Part shown: positions 1 through 8,800 of the stretch, in pieces
Layout: every line of letters begins with the position of its first letter
Numbering within the stretch: the first letter of the stretch is position 1
Position numbers and translations under genes: made by a program
Origin: CAVYUC01 sp963771595
GTDB taxonomy: Bacteria; Bacteroidota; Bacteroidia; Bacteroidales; Prolixibacteraceae
DNA length: 64,000 bases
NCBI GenBank assembly: GCA_963771595.1
Contig: CAVYUC010000019.1
Span: 1 to 64,000 of the forward strand
Direction: 5' to 3'
Notes under the pieces: generated by a model
What the model was told of the DNA's origin: nothing
The model's input: only the letters and a program-made list of their open reading frames with translations
Database searches by the model: none

Positions 1-405
1 AATTTCCTTCACCCGCCGGAACTGTGGCTGCCAGCGGTAATTCTCGTGAACATAAAAACGAACACCTGCATCTTTGGTAGCCTGCATCATTCGTTTTGCC
101 GCTTGATATGATGGAGCCAACGGTTTCTGGCAAATCACATCTTTGCCATATTTTGCCCCGAGAAGTGTGAATTTTTCGTGCGTGTCCACATCGGTAATAA
201 TGTCGATAAAATCGAGCTTTTCATTTTTGAGCAATTCCTCCGCATCGTCATATACATGGGGAATTCCAAACCGTTTGGCCAAAACTTCTGCCTTTCACCT
301 GGTGCGGTTATAAAGTGCCACACATTCTGCACCTTCCAGTTCCTGCCAGGCTCCCAGTTGAAACTGGCTCCAGAACCCGCATCCGAATATTGCAAATTTT
401 TTCAT
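1..405 (-). pseudogene. Gfo/Idh/MocA oxidoreductase, D-apiose dehydrogenase (ApsD)-like; partial, in-frame stop
   Basis: N-terminal 134 codons of an NAD(P)-dependent Gfo/Idh/MocA dehydrogenase; the rest lies beyond the window edge. Reading from ATG at 405-403 gives a Rossmann start (FGCGFWSQFQLGAW), then a perfect family sequence including DIITDVDTHEKF and the sugar-dehydrogenase signature ICQKPLAPS. Codon 37 is TGA (297-295), between NRTR and KAEVLAKRF, where Ser or a similar residue is expected. The frame is unchanged on both sides, so this is a substitution (for example TCA to TGA), not an indel. It is either a nonsense mutation or a sequence error. The GxGFWxxFQL start and operon context point to D-apiose dehydrogenase (apiose to apionolactone), but other sugar substrates are possible. 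It is the last visible gene of the apiosidase operon, 55 bp after the ApnO-like gene. Confidence 0.75.
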
Positions 406-430
406 TTCAGGAGATTATTAGATTTTCCTC

Positions 431-458
431 TTTAAACTTTGAACTTTAAACTTTGAAC
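431..458. repeat. Perfect 14-bp tandem duplication
   Basis: TTTAAACTTTGAAC occurs twice head to tail (431-444 and 445-458) in the short gap between two operon genes. It looks like replication slippage. No function is evident. Confidence 0.85.
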
Positions 459-460
459 TG

Positions 461-1285
461 CTATGTGATATCATTCACTTGTTCCAGTACATTATCCGGT
501 TCGAAGATCTGTTTCCAGTTGTCTTTAAACAAAATTTTGCGGCCACGTTCCAGCGCCTTATTTGCGGCATCCGAGAAAACAGCGTCCGGAATTTCCTGGA
601 ATATTACTGCAAGCTGAATATTCAGATGCCCGAGTAAAAATTCACGGGCAGCTTCGGCAGGAACTCCGCGTTTAACCACCTCGTCCATTCCTTCTTTTAC
701 AATGGCCAGGCAGGTTGCTGAAAGCGTTTCAACCAGCGCCGGTTCGAGCAGTGCCATCTGTTCAACTGTTATCCGGTACGATTTTTTCACCGGTGCATAC
801 ATGGTTTTTGCCAGTTTTTCTCCTTTTTTATAATCCTGCTCCGGACCTTTCAGGAGCGTGCAAACAATTACCTGTTTTGCCAGTGTGCCGCCAAAAAAAT
901 CTTTTTGAGCTTCCGGTGTTGATTCCCAGTTAAATACAGAAGGGTGAGCCGGATGCGAAATGAAATAAGAAATATCATTGCGCTGATGTAATTTTCCGGC
1001 CATGGCCACTGCCGGATCGAGAAAAACAACCATCGAACCGGTTTTCATTTTGGGGACGATTTGTTCTGAAACTTTACCCAGTGCAACATCGGGGACCGCG
1101 AGGATTACAATCTCAGCGTCGGGAACTACATCGTCAGTAGAGATTTTTTCCACACCCAGTTCTGTTAAATTGTTTCTGCCCGTTTCACTAATTTCCACAT
1201 AACTCATTTCGTATCCTGAATCCTTCAGGTTTCGCGTGAGACGGCAGCCCATTTTACCACCTGCTCCTATTAAAGCAATTTTCAT
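461..1285 (-). CDS. D-apionate oxidoisomerase-like dehydrogenase (phosphogluconate dehydrogenase C-terminal family)
   Basis: A 274-residue cytosolic NAD-dependent enzyme. It opens with a Rossmann dinucleotide motif (IGAGGKMG, residues 6-13) and continues with SHPAHPSVFN and VEQMALLEPALVETL, in the family with a 6-phosphogluconate-dehydrogenase-like C-terminal domain. The experimentally described member is D-apionate oxidoisomerase (ApnO), which converts D-apionate to 3-oxo-isoapionate in apiose catabolism. Family assignment is from sequence. The substrate is inferred from the GH140 apiosidase, the OiaC-like enzyme and the ApsD-like dehydrogenase in the same operon. It starts 12 bp after the small membrane peptide gene. 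An alternative is an uncharacterised beta-hydroxyacid dehydrogenase. Confidence 0.78.
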   Translation of the reverse strand: MKIALIGAGGKMGCRLTRNLKDSGYEMSYVEISETGRNNLTELGVEKISTDDVVPDAEIVILAVPDVALGKVSEQIVPKMKTGSMVVFLDPAVAMAGKLHQRNDISYFISHPAHPSVFNWESTPEAQKDFFGGTLAKQVIVCTLLKGPEQDYKKGEKLAKTMYAPVKKSYRITVEQMALLEPALVETLSATCLAIVKEGMDEVVKRGVPAEAAREFLLGHLNIQLAVIFQEIPDAVFSDAANKALERGRKILFKDNWKQIFEPDNVLEQVNDIT

Positions 1286-1297
1286 GATGTACTGTTT

Positions 1298-1399
1298 TTA
1301 TCTGTTATATGTAGTATTATTTTTTGTCCGCACCAGAGTTTGGGCAAGCAGGTTTCCCGCAATTAAAATGATAACGATGCTGTAAATAAATCTTTTCAT
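1298..1399 (-). CDS. 33-residue single-span membrane peptide
   Basis: A short reading frame, ATG at 1399-1397 to TAA at 1300-1298, starting one base after the stop codon of the upstream isomerase gene and ending 12 bp before the ApnO-like gene. The product starts MKRF, has a hydrophobic run from about residue 5 to 20 (YSIVIILIAGNLLAQ) and a polar, basic tail ending NNTTYNR. The tight spacing on both sides in an otherwise gap-free operon argues that it is translated. It could be a small membrane subunit or stabiliser of the operon's permease. It could also be a tiny secreted peptide, since LLAQ resembles a signal peptidase site. I do not recognise a family. Confidence 0.5.
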   Translation of the reverse strand: MKRFIYSIVIILIAGNLLAQTLVRTKNNTTYNR

Positions 1400-1400
1400 T

Positions 1401-2204
1401 TTACTCCAATCTGTTTTTTAAATAATTGATGCTTTGTTTTGCCCAGCGGACTTCTTTTTCAATGGTTTTTTCGATGGTTTCTTCCGGCGGTGTCCACTGT
1501 TCCAAAATTGCTGACCCGCAACGCAACGGCACTTTTTGAACCAACTCTTTCAGCGGCAGCATTCCTTCTCCCAACGGACAACCTTCAATTATAAATCCCA
1601 TTTTATGAAATACACGTTTTACTGAAAATTCTTTTACGTGCAGATTGACAGTGAAAGGCGCCAGATTATTAATAACGGTTTCCAGTCCTTCGCCGGCGCC
1701 CATGGAATTTACAGAGTCGAGACAAATGGCAACAAAAGGACTTCCGGCATTTTCGACCATCGCAACAAAGTCGCTGCTTTTAAACCGGTCGTGGTTTTCA
1801 ATGGCAAGAACCACGTTGTTCTTTTCAAGCGCTGGAACTGCTTTTTTAATAATCGAATGAATCTCATTCAATCCGGGCTCAAAACCAGGGCTGTCGATTA
1901 CAAAACGCAAAACCGGCGAACGGAAGAACACGGACAGTGCGATATATTTTTCAAGGTTTTCAAAAGTCATTTTACGCGCGCCCACTTCAATTTGAACATT
2001 CAGGTCCTCCGCAAAATTTCTTATTTTCAGCAGTTCGGTTTGTTCAAATGAATCCAGCGGAAGGTTATCGGCGATTTGCACCACTTCCACTCCAAACCCG
2101 GCTGCATTCTCAATGAGTTGGTAAACGGTCATCGGGTGTTTGGGCTCTTTTCCCGGAACACCAATCGCCCATGTAAATGTATATGAACTTATTCCTGCTT
2201 TCAC
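1401..2204 (-). CDS. Sugar phosphate isomerase/epimerase-type TIM barrel, 3-oxo-isoapionate decarboxylase (OiaC)-like
   Basis: A 267-residue protein of the xylose isomerase-like TIM barrel superfamily (AP endonuclease 2 fold). Metal-ligand-type motifs are visible: AIENHDRF, CLDSVNSMGAGE, NLHVKEF and a terminal ILEQWTPPEE. It starts with GTG at 2204-2202, overlapping the TGA of the apiosidase gene by four bases (GTGA), which indicates translational coupling. From memory of the apiose literature, the 3-oxo-isoapionate decarboxylase OiaC (yielding L-erythrulose and CO2) belongs to this superfamily. With ApnO-like and ApsD-like neighbours that is the best guess. A generic sugar epimerase remains possible because the superfamily is functionally broad. 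Confidence 0.8.
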   Translation of the reverse strand: MKAGISSYTFTWAIGVPGKEPKHPMTVYQLIENAAGFGVEVVQIADNLPLDSFEQTELLKIRNFAEDLNVQIEVGARKMTFENLEKYIALSVFFRSPVLRFVIDSPGFEPGLNEIHSIIKKAVPALEKNNVVLAIENHDRFKSSDFVAMVENAGSPFVAICLDSVNSMGAGEGLETVINNLAPFTVNLHVKEFSVKRVFHKMGFIIEGCPLGEGMLPLKELVQKVPLRCGSAILEQWTPPEETIEKTIEKEVRWAKQSINYLKNRLE

Positions 2205-3604
2205 TTTAACGCTTCACCAGGTTTTGGGAAATTCATTTCAGCATTATCGAGTACCAGTACCCAGTCGTTCCCGCGGCCGCCGGTTTCGGGTTTGAATTCT
2301 TTTACCTGGTTGGTGGCGATTTCTCCCAAATCCGCAGCTTCTCCGGTTTGGCAGTTGTACCACCAGGCTTTTGCGTTGGGCCAGCCGCAAAGGTTTAAAT
2401 CAAGTTTCGCATCATACCCGGTTGGAATGTAAACCATCACATAATCTTTTCCGCGTGTGGCAACAATATAATCGATTTCGGGAACATAATCATTTTTTAC
2501 GATTTGCTGAAACGGAACCCGATCGGTAAACGGACGGCTTTCCATCAGTTTTCTTACGTGAATCATGTCCCATGCACCGGGTAAATCAAGATCGTTGTAC
2601 CAGTAGTTTCTGGCGTAACCAACCGGTTCGCGGCCGGGTGCCAGCATTTGCCAGATGGCGTGGCAACCGTAGGTATGTCCGAAACCGCCGGTAAATAAAT
2701 CCCAGTAGGCCGCCTGCCGGACATCGGCATCGTTAAACCAGCCTAAAATTTCGGGTTGCCAGTTGTGCGGATGGTCTTCGTAGCGCGGTTCGCCGTCGAA
2801 TGTTGGTTTTACCGGTTTGAGGTTGTAATCAGGAATCATCAGTTTGATGTATGCAGCATACGAACGTTCACCATGTCCGGTTTGCATCATATTGAAATCG
2901 AGCCAGTCTTCGTTGTGGAACCAGCGCGATGAACTGTTTCCACCCATCGGATGAAAGGTCATCAAATGATTTTTATCCACTTTTTTGATGCCGCGTGCCA
3001 GTGCATTCCACACCGGAAAATTGCCGTCGCCACCCGGTCGGTCACCACCATTAATCCAGATAATGTTTTTGTAATCTTTGTAGCGGTTGCTAATAATTTC
3101 GCCATATTTCCCTGCATTTTCAGGATTGAATATCACCGGGCCAACTCCCCAGCGCTTGTCCACTTTATCGCCCCACGTTGGCAAAAGCCCGATAAACATT
3201 CCTTTTTCTTCTGCCTTTTTAATCACCCAGTCAACATGTTCGAAATAGGCTTCATTTATTTTTGTAGGATCGTTGTCGATAAGCGGTTTTTCGCCTTCTA
3301 TATTTGGCGTGTTCAATCCATCTAGTTCTGCTAAAATAACCGCCTGAATTACGGTAAAACCTTTCTCGCGCCGGTTTTCCAGGTATTTCTCTGCATCCTC
3401 TTTCGACAACCGGTGAAATAGTTCCCAGGCGGTGTCGCCCAGATAAAAAAACGGCGTTCCATCGTCAAAAACCAGGAACCGGTGATTTTCGGAAACCTTC
3501 AACTTTCCGTGGGAGAAATCAACCGGTTTGCCTTCCCATTTTACTTCCTGCGCATGTAAACCTGAAATGGACAACAGCAAAACCATAGTTAGTAAATATT
3601 TCAT
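2201..3604 (-). CDS. GH140 apiosidase, secreted
   Basis: A 467-residue glycoside hydrolase of family 140 (DUF4038 TIM barrel plus a C-terminal beta domain). Family members release D-apiose from rhamnogalacturonan II side chains or related apiosides. A signal peptide ends near residue 19 (LHAQ). Core motifs are GDTAWELFHRL (about 56-66), IIWINGGDRP with Asp188, and PTFDGEPRYE with Glu272. These two acids match the expected acid/base and nucleophile positions. I chose the ATG at 3604 because it directly precedes the signal peptide. An ATG at 3622 would add six residues and overlap the permease gene. It probably acts in the periplasm or at the cell surface and supplies the sugar handled by the rest of the operon. 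Confidence 0.9.
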   Translation of the reverse strand: MKYLLTMVLLLSISGLHAQEVKWEGKPVDFSHGKLKVSENHRFLVFDDGTPFFYLGDTAWELFHRLSKEDAEKYLENRREKGFTVIQAVILAELDGLNTPNIEGEKPLIDNDPTKINEAYFEHVDWVIKKAEEKGMFIGLLPTWGDKVDKRWGVGPVIFNPENAGKYGEIISNRYKDYKNIIWINGGDRPGGDGNFPVWNALARGIKKVDKNHLMTFHPMGGNSSSRWFHNEDWLDFNMMQTGHGERSYAAYIKLMIPDYNLKPVKPTFDGEPRYEDHPHNWQPEILGWFNDADVRQAAYWDLFTGGFGHTYGCHAIWQMLAPGREPVGYARNYWYNDLDLPGAWDMIHVRKLMESRPFTDRVPFQQIVKNDYVPEIDYIVATRGKDYVMVYIPTGYDAKLDLNLCGWPNAKAWWYNCQTGEAADLGEIATNQVKEFKPETGGRGNDWVLVLDNAEMNFPKPGEALK

Positions 3605-3614
3605 TTTAAATAAA

Positions 3615-4631
3615 TTAAGCATTAGAAATTGTAATTAATATCAAACCGATGATATACGCGATGAACATGATGGCCAGCAGCAGGTTTGTACCTTTGGGCG
3701 CACTGCTGAATTCCTTCCACACAAATAATCCCCAAAGAATAGCCACAACCGGGGCAGCATTGCTGAGGGCGTAAGCAATGGCCGGATTTGCAGCGCCAAC
3801 CGCCATATAACTGAATATGGTTCCGAGCGCCCAGATTCCGCCGCCAAGCATGCCAAGCAAATGTGTTTTTGTAGTTCCGGCAGCATACATTTTCATTTTT
3901 ACCGGCGGCCCTTCCACTGGTTTTCGCATGAAAAACGGATTGATAACAGCTGTGGAAATTACAATTCCAACAGCCATAAAAAATACACCCGAATAAGGAG
4001 TAAGTGTTCCTTTGCCGCTCTCTACAAAAGTGGGGTCGAGTGAATTTACCACCACCGGGTAAAAAAATGCAATAAAAGTTCCGGCCAGCACCGAAAGAAT
4101 AATTCCTTTAAACGAAGTTTTTTCTTTTGTTTTGGTCAGGTTTTTATATGATTTCCCGCTCAAAATAATGGCAAATATTATAACTGCGATGCCAATCCAC
4201 AATAAAACAGGGTAGTTACTCGGATTTCCGCCTTTCATTGAAATATTGATGTAGTTGAGTATAATTCCCAAAACCCAGGCAATGCCGCCGCCAATGGGAA
4301 AAGCAACCGACATTCCGGCAACCGCAATTGCTGCAACCATCAGCAGGTTTCCCATGTTCCAGAGCAGTCCGCCCAGCATGGCATACAACATACTTGAAAT
4401 TTTGGCCTGACCTAAATCCTCAATGAACGTGCGGCCGGCACCGCCCAAACTGCCAACGGTAAAAGCGGCCACGGTTGCAAATATCATAATCCCGATTGCC
4501 AGATCCCAGTAAAACAACTCAAAACGCCAGCCTTTCTGAACCATTTTTTGAGTGTTTTGCCACGAACCCCAGCAAATCATTGCAAAAATGCAGAACAGGA
4601 TGGCAAGCCAGTAACTTTGAATGATGATCAT
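3615..4631 (-). CDS. GRP-family sugar permease (drug/metabolite transporter superfamily)
   Basis: A 338-residue integral inner-membrane protein with about ten hydrophobic segments and the repeated glycine-rich helices typical of glucose/ribose and rhamnose porter families (CWGSWQNTQKM near residue 20, FPIGGGIAWVLG, MLGGGIWALGTIFSYM). It is the first gene of the minus-strand operon and ends 10 bp before the apiosidase start codon. It is the only transporter in the cluster, so it is the likely importer of free apiose across the inner membrane. Substrate specificity cannot be read from sequence. Confidence 0.85.
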   Translation of the reverse strand: MIIIQSYWLAILFCIFAMICWGSWQNTQKMVQKGWRFELFYWDLAIGIMIFATVAAFTVGSLGGAGRTFIEDLGQAKISSMLYAMLGGLLWNMGNLLMVAAIAVAGMSVAFPIGGGIAWVLGIILNYINISMKGGNPSNYPVLLWIGIAVIIFAIILSGKSYKNLTKTKEKTSFKGIILSVLAGTFIAFFYPVVVNSLDPTFVESGKGTLTPYSGVFFMAVGIVISTAVINPFFMRKPVEGPPVKMKMYAAGTTKTHLLGMLGGGIWALGTIFSYMAVGAANPAIAYALSNAAPVVAILWGLFVWKEFSSAPKGTNLLLAIMFIAYIIGLILITISNA

Positions 4632-4732
4632 TATTTTGATTTAGTTTACTTATACATACTTATTCAGTCGAAATTAGGAAAATTGGTTACTTTTATGCTT
4701 TATCATTGAATATGTTGTAAAACATCTCTGAA
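4632..4732. promoter_or_regulatory. Divergent control region with helically phased direct repeat
   Basis: This 101-bp gap separates the apiosidase operon from its divergent GntR-type regulator. It holds two copies of ACTTAT (4648-4653 and 4658-4663), ten base pairs apart, so both lie on the same face of the helix, inside a larger TTTACTTATACATACTTATT block (4645-4664) close to the permease start. This is a reasonable operator candidate for the regulator. Its promoter should lie in the AT-rich stretch at 4675-4710. Confidence 0.4.
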
Positions 4733-5752
4733 ATGAAAAATATTCATTTTAAGGTAGATAGCAGTCTTGAAATTCCGATATACAAGCAAATTATCAGCAG
4801 GCTCGAACAGGATATTGGCAGCGGAAAACTTCAGCCGGGCGATCAACTGCCGTCCATTAACAAAGTGGCCGGCGAATTGAAACTGGCTCCCGGAACAGTT
4901 ATCAGAGCTTACAAAGAACTGCGCGAACTGGGAATGATTTCTTCCAAACAGGGCAAAGGATATTTTGTATCGGATGCCGGTATAATTTTGCATCACCGGA
5001 TTTTTCTTCTTTTCGACCGGATTTCGGCATTCAAAGAGATTTTATACGAATCGTTCAGAAATGAGTTTGACGAAAAAACCGACATCCAGGTTTTTTTTCA
5101 TCATTACGACATGAAGCGGTTTGATAAATTAATCCGCGAAAACCTTGGGAAATTCAGCCATTATGTTTTAATGCCCCATCTGATTGAAAACGTTCAGAAA
5201 AGTATCGATCGGCTGCCTGCGAAAAAAATCATTCTCATAGACAACCTGCCCGGCTATTTGAAAAAAACGAATGTAAAAGCAGTTTGCCAGGATTTTTACG
5301 GCGACATTTACCAGGCGCTGAAACAAAATATTGGTCGGATTAAGCAATATGAGGCCGTAAATCTGAGCTTGTCGCAAAGTCAGTTTCAATTTGTTCCAAA
5401 AGGCATTCAGAAAGGATTCGCCGCCTTTTGCAACGAGTATCAAATCAACCATAAAATTATTCAAAGCATTTCAAATGTGAGTCTGAAAGAAAATGAATTG
5501 TATATTATTTTCGATGACAGTGAACTTCTGAATACACTGAAACTCATTCAGAAAAAAGGATGGAAACTGAAAGAAAACATCGGTATTATTTCGTTTGATG
5601 AAACGCCAATGAAGGAATTGCTGGCGGGCGGAATTTCGGTGTTGAGTACCGATTTTGAACTTATGGGAAAAACTGCTGCCGACCTGGTAAAGGGGAAAAC
5701 TACAGGACAGATTTCCAATCCGTTTCATTTAATTGACCGAATGTCATTTTAA
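4733..5752 (+). CDS. GntR-type transcriptional regulator with periplasmic-binding-like sensor domain
   Basis: A 339-residue regulator. Residues about 1-75 form a GntR winged helix-turn-helix (IPIYKQIISRLEQDI, PGDQLPSINKVAGEL, GTVIRAYKELRELGMI, GKGYFVS). The remainder resembles a LacI/ribose-binding-protein sensor (HYVLMPHLIE, YIIFDDSELL, NIGIISFDETPMKELLAGGISVLSTD), an architecture used by Bacteroidota sugar regulators for fucose, rhamnose and arabinose. It is transcribed divergently from the apiosidase operon with a 101-bp shared intergenic region, so it is probably the local repressor or activator responding to apiose or an intermediate. The effector is not deducible. Confidence 0.85.
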   Translation: MKNIHFKVDSSLEIPIYKQIISRLEQDIGSGKLQPGDQLPSINKVAGELKLAPGTVIRAYKELRELGMISSKQGKGYFVSDAGIILHHRIFLLFDRISAFKEILYESFRNEFDEKTDIQVFFHHYDMKRFDKLIRENLGKFSHYVLMPHLIENVQKSIDRLPAKKIILIDNLPGYLKKTNVKAVCQDFYGDIYQALKQNIGRIKQYEAVNLSLSQSQFQFVPKGIQKGFAAFCNEYQINHKIIQSISNVSLKENELYIIFDDSELLNTLKLIQKKGWKLKENIGIISFDETPMKELLAGGISVLSTDFELMGKTAADLVKGKTTGQISNPFHLIDRMSF

Positions 5753-5786
5753 AATTGATATTAATGTAATTATACCCGGATTTTTC

Positions 5787-5794
5787 TATTTTTG
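5787..5794 (+). promoter_or_regulatory. Bacteroidota -7 box of the histidine kinase gene
   Basis: TATTTTTG is an exact match to the Bacteroidota -7 consensus TAnnTTTG, 25 bp before the ATG at 5820. No convincing -33 TTG is seen, so the kinase may also be read through from the regulator gene 67 bp upstream. Confidence 0.4.
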
Positions 5795-5819
5795 TTTGAC
5801 CTAATTATTCTGATAAAAC

Positions 5820-8800
5820 ATGCATAAGCATATTTTTTGTGGATTTTTGCTACTTGTTTTCCTTCTGTTTGCGAGGATTTCGCAATCTGCCATTGCCTTT
5901 TATCATTATGGTACCGAAAAGGGACTCACAGAATCGATTATAACAAATATTAAACAGGATTCGGTTGGTTTTATCTGGCTTGCCGGCGAAAATACGCTTA
6001 CCCGGTTCGACAGCCATGTGTTTAAAGTGTACAGAAATAAAGGTGTAAACGGAGAACGCCAGCCCTGGAACAAAATAAATACCATTTTTACCGATGCAAA
6101 AGGAACACTCTGGGTGGGTTCCGATTTGGGGTTTGCCAGTTATAATTTTCTAAAAGATGAATTTGTAACTCCGGTGCAGGGGTGGGATACCATTGCAGTA
6201 ACAGATTTCACAGAAGATCGGTTTGGAAACTTATGGATTGGAACTGATCAGGGACTGGTAAAATATAATCGGGACACACAGGAAACAACCTGGTTTACAG
6301 CCAAAGATGTTATAGAAACTGAGGGAAATAATATTTTGCCCGCAGGATATATCAGTCATATTTGTCATGAACCCGATGGCAAAATATGGATATCTTTTTT
6401 CCAGAGCGGAATTTGCAGGTTCGATCCAAAAAACCGTGAAGTGGAATATTATGAGGAGCTGGCGGGAACTAAAATCAGCAATTTAAAAATTACCGATTTG
6501 GATTTCCGGGATGACAAATTGTATTACAGTACACTTTCCAGGGGATTATTCTGTTTTGAACCTGAAGCAGAAGAAAATACAAGTTACATTGATGGTTCAT
6601 ACTTAAAATCTGTTCATAATTTTCATCTGGCTAACGATTCAATTGCTTGGTTGTCAACCAATAATGGATTGGTGCAGTTAAACTACCTGAATAAGAAATA
6701 CGAACGGTACACCAGTATTCCCATTGATCCGCTCAGTCTTGACCGGACCGCTGTGAATTATGTTTTTGTTGATGCGGAAGACAACCTTTGGGTATCATCG
6801 GGAGTCAGGGGGATAAGTTATGGTTTGAACAATCTTCCTTTTAATCATCTGATGTTTTCTGATAACTTGCCATATACTCTGACGGAAAAAGAAGTGACCG
6901 GTATTTCTTTCGACCGTTTGGGAAATTTGTGGCTTGGTTATGAATCGGGACTGATAGAAAAGCACAGTTATGATCCGCTGGCGAAAAGAAAATATCATCT
7001 TACCTGGGGCAACAAACTGTTTTCGGGATCCATATTCAGTATTTTCCAGGACTCAAAAGATCGGATTTGGGCAGGTGGCTGGGAAAGTGGTTTGAATAAA
7101 TTAAACACGGCTGGAACTTCATTTGAGAAGGTGTCATTTCCGTCCGATTCGGTAAACCGTATGATGCGCAATGCTGATATCCGAGATATCATTGAAGGGC
7201 CGGATGGAAACCTTTGGATTTGCGTTCATGGGATAGGAGTTCTAAAATATAATCCGGATAGTCATTCAAGTAAATTCTTTTTAAGAAATGATGAAAAACC
7301 CGAAGACGGAATATCGAACGATTATACGTATGATTTATGTGCCGATGATGACGGAAACATCTGGGTGTCCAGCAGTAACGGGCTTTCATCGATTAATACA
7401 AAAACCGAAAAAATAACCAGTTTTTATCATGAACCCAAAAATGCCAATTCGTTATCCGATAATTCTGTGCATACAGTTTTTTTTGATTATTCCGGCTTGG
7501 TTTGGGCAGGAACCGGAACCGGCTTGAATGTATATATTCCGAAATTGAAAAATTTCATTCCTCTAAAAACAGAAAATGATTATTCCTTTTTTAATGTTTC
7601 TTCCATAGAATCACCAGGGCCGGGAGAAATATGGGTCAGTACAAAAAACGGACTTTGCAGGGTTACTTATACGTTAAATGAAAACGGAGATAATCTGATT
7701 TATGATTTAACTTTTTATTATCGTTCAAATGGTTTGATATCATCGAGTTACTTTAGCCGAAGTTCCGGAATAGATGAAAATCGCACACTTTATTTTGGAG
7801 GAAACGAAGGGTTGGATTTGATTGTGCCTGCTGAAATCAGCAATATTAAAAACCTGCCACCAAAAGCATTAATTACAGAAACAACAGTTTATGGCAAAAA
7901 GATTTATCCGGTGAAAAATGATGAAAATCCGGGGATTCCTCTGCTGGAGCTGGATTACGATCAGCGAATGGTTTCATTCCGTTTTACCTCCATAAACTTT
8001 GCCAATCCCGAACAATTGAGGTTCCGGTACAAACTGGAAGGTTTTGACGACCAGTGGGTTTATCCGCAGAATGAACAGGTTGCAACTTACACCAATCTGA
8101 ATTCCGGAGATTATCAGTTTGTGGTTCAAACCATAAGTAAAGATGGAAAATGGAGTTCAAGGCAGAGCAGCATTCAGCTCCTTATTAACCAGCCTTTTTG
8201 GGAAACATCAACTTTTGTAACTGTAGTCGTGCTGCTGTTTTTTCTTTTGTTTTTTATAATTGGCTGGGCAAATAATCAAAGAACAAAACGACGTCAGCGA
8301 AAACTCGAACAAATAATCCACGACCGCACAAACGAGCTGGTTGAAAGAAATAATGAACTCGATTTGGCCAACAACACCAAAAACAGGTTTTTTACCATTA
8401 TTTCGCACGATTTAAAAAGCCCGTTATCCGGATTGCTTGGGGTTTTGGAGATATTATCGGAACCCGATGAAATTCCCTGCAACAAACGCGAAGATTTATT
8501 GAACGCGGCACATCATTCTGCAAAACAAACGTTTAACCTGCTCAATAACCTTTTGACCTGGGCAAGCAGCCAGATGAACAAAGTTAATTTTGAGCCTGTA
8601 ACTTTTAATTTGAACGAATTGCTGGGGAAGAACATTCTCCTCAGTCAGGAACAGGCAAAACAGAAAAATATAGATGTTGCAGCGCTTTTCTCTGAAAACC
8701 TGTACGTTTTTGCCGATGAAAATATGATAGACACGGTTATCAGGAATATGTTGAACAATGCAATAAAATTTACTGCCAGCGGGGGCAGAATTGAAGTAAA

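Noticed and set aside
266..278. Palindrome CCAAACCGTTTGG
   Set aside because: It lies inside coding sequence of the oxidoreductase and is short enough to arise by chance.
250..300. The in-frame TGA as a selenocysteine codon
   Set aside because: The position is not catalytic in this family, no SECIS-like hairpin of the right placement follows, and no selenocysteine genes are in view.
135..435. Two alternative open frames (about 85 codons, both strands) over the start of the window
   Set aside because: They are out of frame with the clear Gfo/Idh/MocA sequence, which reads through the same bases on the minus strand; they are shadow frames.
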